From contig JAUIHP010000013.1 of assembly GCA_030431975.1 (NCBI GenBank), positions 1-64,000 of the forward strand: a DNA stretch of 64,000 nucleotides, given 5' to 3'. Source of the DNA: a bacterium (GTDB lineage: Bacteria; Eisenbacteria; RBG-16-71-46; CAIMUX01). The notes below the pieces were generated by a model. The model did no database searches. It was not told the DNA's origin and was given only the letters and a program-made list of their open reading frames with translations. The position numbers were made by a program, and so were the translations under genes. Shown one piece after another: positions 54,673 to 64,000 of the stretch (positions are counted from its first letter, which is position 1; every line of letters begins with the position of its first letter).

Positions 54673-57067
54673 GACGCACCTCCTTGAGTTCGACCGCGTC
54701 AGGATCAAAAGCGAGAATCGTGATGTTTCCTTGCGACGTGGCGGGTCGGTAGAGAACCTCGCTCATGACGCGATGAATGATGTCGAGGCCGAAACCTCGA
54801 GTCCGTCTACGAACGGCTGGGTCATTGAAATCAGAGGCCGTCCAGTTCTCGGCCGAGAAAGGAAGACCGTCATCCAGAACGACAAAGTGTCCGAGTATGG
54901 ACGCTTCAAACTCCGAGTCCACCTGGCGTGGCACCCACCACAACTCGAACTCTTCCCCCGTCACCCCGTAACCGTGCTCGGCAACGTTGGTGCAACACTC
55001 ATAGAGAGCTGTGACGAGAAGCTCGACCTTGGCCTTCTCCAGGTTCTCGAGGCGGGACCGACGGAGCAGCCAGGGCTCAATACAGTCAAGTTCACGAACG
55101 TTGGTCGGAAGGACAACCCGATCGCCGCAGCGACGCGCCAGGTCCAACCAACGGAGCGCCTCCTCTTCCTGCGACATTTCCGGGATGCTCTTTCCCAGTT
55201 CGTCGACGAAGCCCGCGGCATCGGTTGGCGTCTCTGCCATCTTCGGACCGGGGACCGGACTGACGTGCGAGGTGGCTTCTGCTTGCGCGACCGCGGGCAA
55301 CTCGCGGGCTTCCGCTTGCGCGGCCGGTTCCTCTGAATCGAATCCACCCGTCTCTTCCCGACGTGTCGCATCCGTCGGAAGCGTCGTCCGCTGGGAGCCT
55401 TGGTGGGCAGCGTACCCGGGCTTTGGAAACGGAATGACCTTCGCCTCTGCGTCGACAGAGCCCGATGTGGCCGGAAGCTCGCGACTGATCGTGACCAGAG
55501 TCTCATCATCCTGTCGGGGACCGCCGGCTCGGAAGGTCTCGAGCGAACTTTGGAACGACTCCAGAACCTTGATGGAGCCCTTGGGCGCCTCGCGCTCCAG
55601 AAGCTCTACCATGCCTTCGATCTCGAACTGTGTTTCGCCGTCTTCACCCAAGGTCTCGTTGATGCCGTCCGTGTACTGAACCATCAGGTCGCCGGGGGCC
55701 AACTCCGTCCATTCATCCTTGAGAGAGCGAGCAACGAATCCCCCCTTGACCGCACCGAGTGGAATTCCAGTGGATCGGATCTCCTCGACCTCACCGTCCT
55801 TCTTGCGATAGATCAAGGTCGGCATGTGCCCCGCGGATGCGAAACAGAAACGTCCCGAGGCCGGCTCGAGAATGCCGTAGAACATCGTGACGAACATTCC
55901 CGGGCGAAGGTCGGGGGCCAGCGCCTCGTCCAACGCGCCAAGCAGCTGCGCAGGGGACTCAAAGCGATCGCGATAGGCTTTCAGGAACGCTGACACCATC
56001 GACATGACCAGACATCCGGCCAGTCCTTTTCCGGAAACGTCGGCGACAACAACTCCCATCTTTCCTTCGTCGAGTTCGAAATAGTCGTAGTAGTCGCCTC
56101 CGACCTCGAAAGCCGCCGTGTGCGATCCATCCACGATGAAGCTCTCGGCCGTACGGCTCTCGTGAGGAAGCAACCGGCCCTGGATATCGCGCGCGAGATC
56201 CAGCTCGTGGGTCAGCCGCTCCTTTTCGACCATCTCGGCCTGGGCGACCTTGAGCTGCGATGCCATCTCGTTGACCGTCTGGGCCAGCAGTCCCAGTTCG
56301 TTTCCGTCTTTGACGTCGATCGGGTGGTCGAGATCCCCGTGCCCGATTCGTTCGATTCCTTTTCGCAGATCGTCAATGGGGGAAAGCAGCCCGGTCATCG
56401 TGAGGAAGACGACACCAATGGCCAACGCGAGAATTCCTCCGACGACCAGCAGAAGCTTCATCCTCGCCTTATGGATGATCGTATCAATATAGCTTCGGTC
56501 GATACCGACTGCGCACGATCCGATCTCCTGGTCCTGATACTCGACCGGAGTGGTGGCAACGATGAGGTCCGTATTGGCCAGCATCCCTTCTCCGCCCAGA
56601 AGCTGCTGACCACCGGTGTAGGGACTTAGCGACGCGTCATGAGCGAAGTCCTCGCCCAACAGACGAAACTCGGGATGACCCTGAATCTTCGACTCGTGAT
56701 CGGTCACGACCAGAAGTCGGAACTCCGGATTCCGTTCCTGCTTTTCCTTGAGCAACGGATGAAGCGTCAGCTCCGGAAAGTCGCTGAGCAGCGCCGAAGA
56801 GCTGGCTAGCGCGAGGTTGCGCGCCTCGAGCAACAACCGTGTCTCCAGTTCTTCGGTAAGTGCAACACGCGTCGAGTGCTCCTGAATGGCGCCGACTCCG
56901 ATGACAGAGGCCGCGGTCAGAACCACTGCGACCAGGGTCACAATGAGACGGATTCCGATTCGCGGTCTCCTTCGGGAGACGATACGGTCCAACCGGGCCG
57001 TACCCTCCTCACCGGGCCGGACGGAGTCACCGTCCGCGTTCGATACCTTGGTTTCCTCAGACTTCAT
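54665..57067 (-). CDS. Membrane SpoIIE/RsbU-type PP2C phosphatase fused to an RsbW-like ATPase
   Basis: 800 residues. TM1 (RLIVTLVAVVLTAASVIGVG) and TM2 (LLLVVGGILALAIGVVFLTM) bracket a periplasmic sensor of about 145 residues. HAMP (LSPIDDLRKGIERIGHGDLD) follows, then the PP2C domain at about 310-530 with metal Asp residues in GGDYYDYF, VADVSGKG, YTDGINE and DDETLV. A Pro/Ala/Glu-rich linker (530-650) leads to a HATPase_c domain at about 655-795 (LVTALYECCTNVAEHGYG, LDDGLPF, TRGFGLDIIHRV). One chain thus has both phosphatase and kinase modules of a partner switch. GGGGGAA precedes the ATG. Confidence 0.93.
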   Translation of the reverse strand: MKSEETKVSNADGDSVRPGEEGTARLDRIVSRRRPRIGIRLIVTLVAVVLTAASVIGVGAIQEHSTRVALTEELETRLLLEARNLALASSSALLSDFPELTLHPLLKEKQERNPEFRLLVVTDHESKIQGHPEFRLLGEDFAHDASLSPYTGGQQLLGGEGMLANTDLIVATTPVEYQDQEIGSCAVGIDRSYIDTIIHKARMKLLLVVGGILALAIGVVFLTMTGLLSPIDDLRKGIERIGHGDLDHPIDVKDGNELGLLAQTVNEMASQLKVAQAEMVEKERLTHELDLARDIQGRLLPHESRTAESFIVDGSHTAAFEVGGDYYDYFELDEGKMGVVVADVSGKGLAGCLVMSMVSAFLKAYRDRFESPAQLLGALDEALAPDLRPGMFVTMFYGILEPASGRFCFASAGHMPTLIYRKKDGEVEEIRSTGIPLGAVKGGFVARSLKDEWTELAPGDLMVQYTDGINETLGEDGETQFEIEGMVELLEREAPKGSIKVLESFQSSLETFRAGGPRQDDETLVTISRELPATSGSVDAEAKVIPFPKPGYAAHQGSQRTTLPTDATRREETGGFDSEEPAAQAEARELPAVAQAEATSHVSPVPGPKMAETPTDAAGFVDELGKSIPEMSQEEEALRWLDLARRCGDRVVLPTNVRELDCIEPWLLRRSRLENLEKAKVELLVTALYECCTNVAEHGYGVTGEEFELWWVPRQVDSEFEASILGHFVVLDDGLPFSAENWTASDFNDPAVRRRTRGFGLDIIHRVMSEVLYRPATSQGNITILAFDPDAVELKEVRHA

Positions 57068-57172
57068 GCTTCCCCCAAAGAAAGTGCACGACGATCGGAA
57101 ACGTGCCCCTGTTCCTCACTCGGCGTCCAACGGTGCGTCCATCGGTGTCGTTTTGCGGTGTTGTTCTGCGGC

Positions 57173-59293
57173 CTATTCATCGCTACCGCCCCGAATCTCC
57201 TTGGCTCGACTGCGGTGTCGCTGCGCTCGTTCGAGATAGCCCTGAGCTTTGGCATTGCCCGGATCCGCGTCGACAGCACGGGTCCAAAGATCGATGGCCT
57301 CTTCCAGTTTTCCGGCGGCAAACTGCTCCATTCCAACCGTGAGGTACTCGCGAACGAGATTCTCCCGCACCTGTGCGTAGTTCGGAGCGTCGGCGAAGAC
57401 CAACTCGAAGAATCGGATGGCGTCGGCCGAGCGGCCGTTCTGCGATGACTGCATTCCGCGGCGGTAGAGATCCTCGAGTTCCGTTGCCGACATGCGCGGC
57501 GCGGTCCGGGTTTTCTCGACGGTCGGGGCTGGATCCGAAACAGGTCCCGGTTCCGATGTTGAAGAGGTGGCGTCGGCAATCGCCCTGGACTTGCTGGAGT
57601 TGAGCTGTGTCAGGAGTGCCATCAGGCGCGGGGTGTCCCCTTCCACGCTACGAAGCTTGGCGATGCTTTCGGCAGCCTGGCGATAGCGTCCCTGTCCGAT
57701 CCAAAGAGGGATGTTGGCCTGAACCTCGCGGAACTCGCGATCGATCGACCCTTCGGTGCGCCGGAGCATGGCCTTGGCTTCTTCGTCCTTGGGACTGGCC
57801 GCAATCACCTTCTCGAAACCACTCTTCGCAGCGCCCCAGTCCCCTTCGGCGAAGGAGTCCATGGCGTCGGCGAAGGCTTCGCGAATGCCCTGGGCACGGG
57901 CTGCGCGCCGGCTGCTCTCCGCATCCACTCGCGCTTTGGCCTCAGCGGCATCCTTATCATCCGTACGCAGCGACAGAACCCGTCCGAAGGCCAGGCTCGC
58001 CTCACTCAACCGGTTCTTCTTCTCCATGGCCACACCCTGGTCGAAGTAGATGTTGGCCTGAACATCGATGGCTCCCTCCCGTTCGGGCGCGAGCGTCAAA
58101 GCGACATCGATAACGGATAGAGCCTCATCGAGGTCACCGGCTTTCCGCGCCTCCTCGGCCACACGGATCAGGTCGACGATTCGCTCTTCCTGTCGGTCCT
58201 GAAACGCCCGTTCGAGACGAGCCTGAAGTTGGCTTTCCTGTTGTTCCAGGAACTGCAGCCTACGCTCGGAGGTCGTTGCGCCGAGTTCGTAGGACAGCCC
58301 GATTCGGTGGACCGAACCGAGACCTCGATCCTCGAATGCATAGTCGACGTCAAAGTCCTGCCAGTGGACTCCTGCACCGATGGAAGATCCAGTGCCCCCG
58401 ACTCCCGTACGGAGTGACAGCATGGGGTGAAGGGTCCATTCGGCCCCGGTGCGAAGTTGCGTTCCTTCGGGTGATGACGATTCCAAGTCCAGTGCGGCAA
58501 CGAGATGGCTGCCACCGATCCACGTCCGTTCCAACGCCATCCCGATGCGGAAAGCCGAAGGGTCGACGACGTTGTCTTGCTCCAATCGAATCTCCGGCTC
58601 GATGAAGTTGACCCACGAGGCACCGAGACTGAGGCCGTGCGCCCAATCGGAGTCCCAATCAAAGGTCGTCGCCGGATGGAAACGTGCGCCGACGTCGAGT
58701 CCCAGGCCGTTGGCGCTGAAGTCTCCCAACTGCTCGCGCCGAAACTTGCCGGTCGCGCCCACAGACCAGCTGTCTCCCATCGGACGGGCATAGGCCAGGG
58801 ATGCCTGAAGCTGGTTTGAACTGAAGCCATCGTCCAAAACCTGATTGCGACTGTCGCGCGACTCGATGCCCTGAACTCCGAAATGGCGAATGCCCAGAGC
58901 GACCGAGCCCCAACGCCAGCTCGGGAGAACACCGGCAACGTGGGACTCGCCGATCTCTTCGCCGAAGTAGGATGTTCGTCCGAATGAGAACTGTGTTCGG
59001 GAGACGCCGGCCAGTCCCGCAGGATTCCAGTCCAAGGAAGCGAGGCTGCCTCCGACGGCGGTAAACGCGCCGCCCATTCCGAGCGCGCGCAGGTCGGCTC
59101 CTTCCGCAAAGACGGATCGGGTCCCGCCGTTTTCTGCCGCCTCTGCGGTACCGGCCGCGGTCAGTGCAACCCACCCCACAAGTACGGCGAACACCGTGGG
59201 CACCGCAGTCTTGGTTCGCACCCGGAGCTTTCCGAGGGAAGATCCTGCTGAAGCGCGTCCAGTCGGTGGGATATGAAGGCGTAGAGATCTCAT
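57173..59293 (-). CDS. PorV/UPF0164-like outer-membrane barrel with C-terminal TPR repeats
   Basis: 706 residues from an ATG that overlaps the upstream stop (ATGA). Signal peptide: TVFAVLVGWVALTAAGTAEA after a long basic leader of about 30 residues. The barrel (about 60-350) opens with the PorV/PorQ hallmark ADLRALGMGGAFTAVGGSLA, then LDWNPAGLAGVSRTQFSFG. It closes with VDYAFEDRGLGSVHRIGLSYE. Residues about 370-700 are TPR-like (AEEARKAGDLDEALSVIDVA, RGMQSSQNGRSADAIRFFEL, AGKLEEAIDLWTRAVDADPG). In Bacteroidota PorV carries proteins with C-terminal sorting domains to the surface; the upstream gene here encodes a protein with a FlgD-type C-terminus, so a similar role is plausible. Confidence 0.88.
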   Translation of the reverse strand: MRSLRLHIPPTGRASAGSSLGKLRVRTKTAVPTVFAVLVGWVALTAAGTAEAAENGGTRSVFAEGADLRALGMGGAFTAVGGSLASLDWNPAGLAGVSRTQFSFGRTSYFGEEIGESHVAGVLPSWRWGSVALGIRHFGVQGIESRDSRNQVLDDGFSSNQLQASLAYARPMGDSWSVGATGKFRREQLGDFSANGLGLDVGARFHPATTFDWDSDWAHGLSLGASWVNFIEPEIRLEQDNVVDPSAFRIGMALERTWIGGSHLVAALDLESSSPEGTQLRTGAEWTLHPMLSLRTGVGGTGSSIGAGVHWQDFDVDYAFEDRGLGSVHRIGLSYELGATTSERRLQFLEQQESQLQARLERAFQDRQEERIVDLIRVAEEARKAGDLDEALSVIDVALTLAPEREGAIDVQANIYFDQGVAMEKKNRLSEASLAFGRVLSLRTDDKDAAEAKARVDAESSRRAARAQGIREAFADAMDSFAEGDWGAAKSGFEKVIAASPKDEEAKAMLRRTEGSIDREFREVQANIPLWIGQGRYRQAAESIAKLRSVEGDTPRLMALLTQLNSSKSRAIADATSSTSEPGPVSDPAPTVEKTRTAPRMSATELEDLYRRGMQSSQNGRSADAIRFFELVFADAPNYAQVRENLVREYLTVGMEQFAAGKLEEAIDLWTRAVDADPGNAKAQGYLERAQRHRSRAKEIRGGSDE

Positions 59294-62200
59294 CGGACCA
59301 CCGCGACTTTCCGCAGGATCTTTTCGGACCGGGATCCCATCTTGACCTCGAGTTCGGCGAGGTAGACGCCATTGACCACCAGGTCTCCGTTTCCGTTCCG
59401 CCCGTCCCACACCACCGTTTGATGAAGTCCCGCCTCGGCCTCACGGTTGTTGACGAGAGTCGCGACCTCCTTGCCGCGAAGCGTCCAAACCTTGAGAGAG
59501 ACGCGACCCGACTCCGGCAGGTAGTAGACGAAGTTCGTGGACTCGCGACCGGCTGCGAACGGATTCGGGAAGTTGCCGTAGCTCGCTTCCAAATCGATGG
59601 AGCCGAAGCTCCCGGACGCGGTCCAGAGCGGGAACGGGCTTCCGGTCTTTCCGCGTGCTTCGATAAGGAACGCCGCGCCTTCCGGCTGGACGATTCCAAT
59701 GTCGTCGGCGAGGAGTCCGAAGCTCGCCTGCTTGGACTCCCCTGCCTCTTCGAAGACGACGCGCATTTCAAATCGCGCTTCCTCGCCTTCAGAGAGGAAG
59801 AGAGACTCGCCCTCGACCTTGGCGGTTTCCTCGTCCCGGACCTTGAAGCGTCCCCAGAGTTCATCGTTCCGGTAGAGAGAGACTTGTTTGATCTCGGCCG
59901 ACATCGGGGCCTCGCCGGACTCGTCTGCGAAGCGTACCGTGATGTGCTCGACCTGGATCGGCCCTGAACCTTCGTCGGCGGGATGCGAGAAAACCAAGTC
60001 TCCGACGACAACCTCTCCGCCGTCGCGAACGAGTGCCGCCGGCATCGCGCTCTCGATCTCGACGTACAGTTCGCGAGGTGGAGCGGTCAGCTGTGTCAGT
60101 CCGGAAAAGACCAGGAGCTCCGACTCTGCCTCGGCCGAAACATCGACGGGACGGTTGCTGTTCACGTCGTAGGCCGAGATCTGTTCGGATCCCAGCGTCA
60201 ACTCCAACCAACCCGCCGCAGCTCCCGCGTCGATGTCGACATAGAGAGAGATCGCACGGGTCTGTCCCGGTTCCAATAGGATTCCCGACAGCTCGAACCC
60301 GGCGGATGTTCCCGTTCTCGGCACGGGAGAAATCAGCCCGACGATCTCGTCGTTTTCCTGTGCCCACATCGCACTCACGACGTCGCCGGGAATGACGCCG
60401 TCGCGGTTCTGATTCCAGAACTGCGCGATGAGGCCCCGGATTTCGATTCGGCCGACATCCTCTCCACCCGGATGGCGAAGCTGGACCCGCAGCGCCTCGA
60501 CGCCACGCGAACCGATCGCCAGCTGCTCCGGGAACATCGCCTGTCCCGCAACTTCGACCGACTCGGCCACAGACTCTACGTCGAGCTCTCCCGTCGGGGC
60601 TTCGTCTCCCGTATAGAGAACGGTGATCGCTCCACCGGTGTTCGCGTCGCGGGCATCGACCGACTGCGAGTCTTCCAGACGGAACCGCAGCCATGCCGGT
60701 TCGGCTTCATCCTGAACATCGATCTCGAGTGTCACAGGCACGACCGAACCCGAGGAAGCCGTCAGCGCGCTCGTCAGGCGCACCGCCACAGAGTCACCAT
60801 CCACTCCCGCTGCGAGAACCTGGTCACTCAGTGTCTGTAGCGGAGTCTTGACCACGACGCGGCGTACGATGGAGGCGAGATCCGGATGTGGGACACCTTC
60901 CTCATCCTCGATCGAGAGCGCAAAGGCTCCGATCCGGGTTTCGGATCCGCCTTGTGTCTGCACGTCGAACTCCAGCACAGGCAGCGAGGTCGCTCCCGGG
61001 GCGGCGCGAAGTGCATCTTTGGCCTTCGGTACGATCTCGACGAACGTTGCCTCGGAAACGAGCTGGGCCAGTCCGGAAACGATGGGGAACGATCCGTCGG
61101 AGAGTTCGATCGTGACGGGCGCGCCGCTCGTTGCGTCGACGGCCTCGAAAGAGTCTGCCGATTCGACCAGAACGCGATAGGAACTGACCGGGCTGAGTTC
61201 CGCAATGTCGACGCGAAGACTGATCGTCGTCGGCTCGCTCGTCGTCACCGCGATCGGCGTCGCCAGGTCGAGATCGATCTCTGAGGTGGTCCCGACTTCG
61301 GTCGTCGAGAGGTAGATGCGATTCCCTTCATTGACGACGATGCGACCAAAGACCGTCGAGGGATCGACATCCTCCCCGCTCTCGTCGACGAGCCGGACTC
61401 GAAGCGAGCGAATCTCGATATCAGACGAGCCGGCAATACCGGGGTTCCTAAAGGTGAAGGAGAGCGGGACGACGCCGACCTGTCCGTAGCTCAGCGTCAC
61501 GGGGAAGGATCCCAGGGCGAACAACTCCAGTCCCTCGGCCGCGAGCCGAATCTCGTGGGGACTGCTGGACGCCTCCAATGAAGTCCGCGTGGTCCCGTCC
61601 GTCGAGGATCGTCCCTGGGGCTGAGCCTTGATCCGAATCGTTCCCGGGTTGGGTCCCTGCACCTGCCAAGTCATGACGCCGGACTCCGTCGGGCTCAGAT
61701 CGAGTCGGGAGGGATCGGGTCCGGAAAGAACGTTCAGCGTCACGTCTCCGTCGACGGCAAGTTCGGGAACGCTGATGTTTTCGATGCGCTCGCCGCTTCG
61801 GTTCGACACCTCGACTCGTACGTTGAAGAGCTGCTCGACATTCGTCGCGCCAGGAGTAGTTTGGATCGAAGTCAGAAGCGGCGCCGAACTCAGGGTCAGA
61901 CGCTGAGCGCTTTCCACCGGCTCGTCGATCGGCCCATCGTTCTCGGACAGCATCGTGACGCCACCGACGGGAACAACAAGTTCGACCGTGTCGGTTTCTT
62001 CGAGTTGCTCGCTGACTGTCAACGAAACGAAGAACTCGGCGCCACCTTCGGGAACGGCGGCAGAGAGGCCGTTCGTGATCCACCGATCTCCGACCCGAAC
62101 GAACGCACCTAGATCCGTGTCATCGATGGCCGCTGCGTCGAAGACTCGGTCTCCTCCGTCCACCCATAGGCGAAGTTCACCGATCTCGCCCGTAGTTTCC

Positions 62201-64000
62201 TCGCCATTCTCGAGAACAATCCCGTCGAGCACGTCCGACACGTAACCGTTGGCCGGAATCCCGAGTCGCATCGCGAGAGCAGGTCCCTGTCCCGGCCCCA
62301 AAGTCAGGGTCGAGTTCGTCCCCACGTCGATCTGAGACGCGACCATACCGTCGACGGAAAGGCGAGCCGCAGACGAGATCGGCCAGTCACCGGTCACAGC
62401 CGTAGGACTGTCGAGGACGACACCGACAGGGTCGGATAGACGAACGAAGAGAACGTCACCATCGCGAACACGGTCCGGAGAAACGTCCCCCGCCAGAAAG
62501 AGGAAACGGGTTTCACCCGGAGGGACCGACCAGGAGAGATTGCGGAACCGCGCGCGGCCGGACTCGAAAGAGTTCGTTCCAAGCAACCGGTCGGCATCGG
62601 GCTCCCAGACTCCGTCGCCGTCGTCTTCGAAGAGAGATAGGACATCAAACGCTTCATCGAGTTGCGAGGTATCGCCCAGACCGATCGATGCGTTGTCGAA
62701 GACCAGCTCGTTGATCTGCTTGGTGTCGGCATACGTGTTGGTCGCAAACAGGTGAAGTAGGGCGACACCCTCGTCCCCTGGATGGATCGTGGCGGCGCCG
62801 ATTTCACGGGCAGCCAGGGCAACCCGGTCCACGCTCGAAATGATGAGCTCCGTTCCGCTGCTGACGGCGACGTCATTCGGCCCGTCGTTGCCGCTTTCCA
62901 TTCCGAGACCAACGTCGGAACCGGTCGGCAGTGAGAGTTCCAACGTCCGGCTTTCCAAAGCGGCGCCCGCGATGTCACCGGTAACGAACAGCCTGCGACC
63001 GCCAACCGGCACGGGCACGGAGAGGCCGGTGATCTCCCAACGGTCCCCTGTGAACAGCATCTGCCCGAGTCGGGTGTCCGTCGTGGCCGCGAATTCACCA
63101 TCGCCATCGTCCGACCAGATCTCGAATCGCTCCAGGTCCGTCGTTGCCGCGCTACCGGCAACCAGAACATCGACCCGGCGCAGTTCATCGGCTTGATAGC
63201 CATTGGCCGGAACCGTGAAGTCGAAGACCACGTTCCGCGTCGTTCCGGCCTCGACACTGGCGGCTTCCAGCGGATGAACCGTGATCTGTGCGGCCGACAT
63301 CCCGTCGACCTCCGCAAAGCCCGGAGGATTGGTCGGGCCGAGCAGGACCATCTCGGGTTCACCGGACCACTCCGTATCCTCGTACTCGAGTTCCAGGTCG
63401 AGAAGGTCACCATCCCGGGCGCCCAGTTGTGCCGCGGCACGCACCGCAAAGGTGAGAGCCCGACCGGGCCGGATATCGAGTTCGAGTTCTCCGAAGTGAA
63501 GGGCTCCGGATTCCGCGATTGCTGTCGCAACGAGGCTCGCCCCACTCTCCTCCGACTGTTGCCAAAGCTCGAAGGGCTGCCAAAGCGACTCCACGACCGC
63601 GTTGTCGGCTTCGCCAAAAGACGTCACGCTGAAGGTCAGTCCTTCCAGCGTCTCTGCCTCTACCGTTCCGTTGGTCCACGTCAGACGAAGTACGGAGATG
63701 GGATCCGCGCCGGGCGCGAGATCGGTCCAGATCTCACTCTGTACATAGACGGCAAGGGCGCCGTTGGGCGGGGCGATCTCGAAAGGCTCGGTCTGCCCCG
63801 TGCTTCGATCGACAGGGCCGTCGTTTCCGCTGGCCACCTGGATGCCGTGCTCGGGTCCTGCGGGAAGCGACAGCTGAATGGTACGGCCCGCCGCAGCGTC
63901 CTCGTCGACATGGGCCTGAACGCGGAAGAACTCGCCGCCTGCCGGAATGGCGAAGTCGAGTCCCGACCAGGTCCACCCTTCCGGTCCCGCCACGCCTTCG
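59290..64000 (-). CDS. Giant repeat surface protein with FlgD-type C-terminal domain (5' end beyond window)
   Basis: At least 1569 codons are open to the window edge; the true start lies outside. The visible protein is made of beta-rich units. ASGNDGP/ESGNDGP/SENDGP motifs recur about every 940 bp (near 63820, 62885 and 61935). Each period holds two related subunits with DDGDGEF-like loops and a W.I.GLSVPVP.GG-like strand. From about 61800 downwards the repeats diverge into Ig-like segments. The last 85 residues are a FlgD-Ig domain: YGNFPNPFAAGRESTNFVYY, GLHQTVVWDGRNGNGDLVVN, ending KILRKVAVVR. No enzyme motif is seen. It should be a surface or adhesin-like protein, co-translated with the PorV-like protein. 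Confidence 0.88.
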   Translation of the reverse strand, partial: EGVAGPEGWTWSGLDFAIPAGGEFFRVQAHVDEDAAAGRTIQLSLPAGPEHGIQVASGNDGPVDRSTGQTEPFEIAPPNGALAVYVQSEIWTDLAPGADPISVLRLTWTNGTVEAETLEGLTFSVTSFGEADNAVVESLWQPFELWQQSEESGASLVATAIAESGALHFGELELDIRPGRALTFAVRAAAQLGARDGDLLDLELEYEDTEWSGEPEMVLLGPTNPPGFAEVDGMSAAQITVHPLEAASVEAGTTRNVVFDFTVPANGYQADELRRVDVLVAGSAATTDLERFEIWSDDGDGEFAATTDTRLGQMLFTGDRWEITGLSVPVPVGGRRLFVTGDIAGAALESRTLELSLPTGSDVGLGMESGNDGPNDVAVSSGTELIISSVDRVALAAREIGAATIHPGDEGVALLHLFATNTYADTKQINELVFDNASIGLGDTSQLDEAFDVLSLFEDDGDGVWEPDADRLLGTNSFESGRARFRNLSWSVPPGETRFLFLAGDVSPDRVRDGDVLFVRLSDPVGVVLDSPTAVTGDWPISSAARLSVDGMVASQIDVGTNSTLTLGPGQGPALAMRLGIPANGYVSDVLDGIVLENGEETTGEIGELRLWVDGGDRVFDAAAIDDTDLGAFVRVGDRWITNGLSAAVPEGGAEFFVSLTVSEQLEETDTVELVVPVGGVTMLSENDGPIDEPVESAQRLTLSSAPLLTSIQTTPGATNVEQLFNVRVEVSNRSGERIENISVPELAVDGDVTLNVLSGPDPSRLDLSPTESGVMTWQVQGPNPGTIRIKAQPQGRSSTDGTTRTSLEASSSPHEIRLAAEGLELFALGSFPVTLSYGQVGVVPLSFTFRNPGIAGSSDIEIRSLRVRLVDESGEDVDPSTVFGRIVVNEGNRIYLSTTEVGTTSEIDLDLATPIAVTTSEPTTISLRVDIAELSPVSSYRVLVESADSFEAVDATSGAPVTIELSDGSFPIVSGLAQLVSEATFVEIVPKAKDALRAAPGATSLPVLEFDVQTQGGSETRIGAFALSIEDEEGVPHPDLASIVRRVVVKTPLQTLSDQVLAAGVDGDSVAVRLTSALTASSGSVVPVTLEIDVQDEAEPAWLRFRLEDSQSVDARDANTGGAITVLYTGDEAPTGELDVESVAESVEVAGQAMFPEQLAIGSRGVEALRVQLRHPGGEDVGRIEIRGLIAQFWNQNRDGVIPGDVVSAMWAQENDEIVGLISPVPRTGTSAGFELSGILLEPGQTRAISLYVDIDAGAAAGWLELTLGSEQISAYDVNSNRPVDVSAEAESELLVFSGLTQLTAPPRELYVEIESAMPAALVRDGGEVVVGDLVFSHPADEGSGPIQVEHITVRFADESGEAPMSAEIKQVSLYRNDELWGRFKVRDEETAKVEGESLFLSEGEEARFEMRVVFEEAGESKQASFGLLADDIGIVQPEGAAFLIEARGKTGSPFPLWTASGSFGSIDLEASYGNFPNPFAAGRESTNFVYYLPESGRVSLKVWTLRGKEVATLVNNREAEAGLHQTVVWDGRNGNGDLVVNGVYLAELEVKMGSRSEKILRKVAVVR

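Overview
The window is a GC-rich stretch (low to mid 60% G+C by eye) of a Gram-negative, outer-membrane-bearing bacterial chromosome. I see no rRNA, tRNA, CRISPR array, transposase or phage gene. Three secreted giants end in a FlgD-type Ig / YPNP-like C-terminal domain. There is also a PorV/UPF0164-like barrel, an OmpA protein with thrombospondin type 3 repeats, a CRTAC1 (FG-GAP plus ASPIC/UnbV) lipoprotein, a receiver plus PEP-synthase-N protein and a very long GreA fusion. Together these suggest the FCB superphylum or a neighbour such as Candidatus Eisenbacteria or Latescibacterota. That placement is inference from gene content only.

Layout. 1-5305 (minus): arginine operon argC-argB-argD-GNAT-argJ, tightly packed, with a short N-acetylglutamate-synthase-like GNAT between argD and argJ. 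5306-5540: divergent control region with three copies of a 16-bp inverted repeat, shared with a sigma-54 activator (5516-6964, plus). 6981-8260: an outer-membrane beta-barrel gene (minus) with its terminator. 8802-16867 (plus): OmpA/TSP3 protein, then an RND efflux adaptor, RND pump and Tat-type dienelactone hydrolase. 16882-23465 (minus): a secreted alpha/beta hydrolase, then a translationally coupled set of histidine kinase, NtrC-type regulator and CRTAC1 lipoprotein. 23702-26298 (plus): MscS channel overlapping a CorA transporter. 26335-29958 (minus): phosphoglycolate phosphatase and the 906-residue GreA fusion. 30153-39353 (plus): GNAT, receiver/PEP-synthase-like protein, ankyrin protein, EVE protein, esterase, thioesterase, a CHAT-like membrane-anchored protein and an EamA exporter.

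39370-45665 holds two divergent surface proteins. One is a 1332-residue parallel beta-helix protein whose ribosome binding site is locked in a nested hairpin. The other is a cohesin-dockerin-cohesin protein. 45876-47039 is an AbiE-type toxin-antitoxin remnant: the antitoxin is complete, the toxin has lost its middle. 47049-51237 (minus) is an ECF-like sigma factor overlapping a 1203-residue Ser/Thr kinase-NB-ARC-TPR protein. 51416-52750 is glutamate dehydrogenase.

52981-57067 (minus) is a partner-switching signalling module: a membrane SpoIIE-type phosphatase fused to an RsbW-like ATPase, a STAS antagonist, and a GAF 'histidine kinase' whose phosphoacceptor histidine is replaced by glutamine. 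57173-64000 (minus) couples a PorV-like barrel plus TPR protein to a giant repeat protein with a FlgD-type C-terminus, which looks like a dedicated surface-display cassette.

Two traits recur. Many genes overlap by 4 bp (ATGA, GTGA, TTGA), giving coupled pairs with readable logic. Several unrelated proteins carry short in-frame tandem repeats of 6, 12 or 15 bp in linkers or N-termini.
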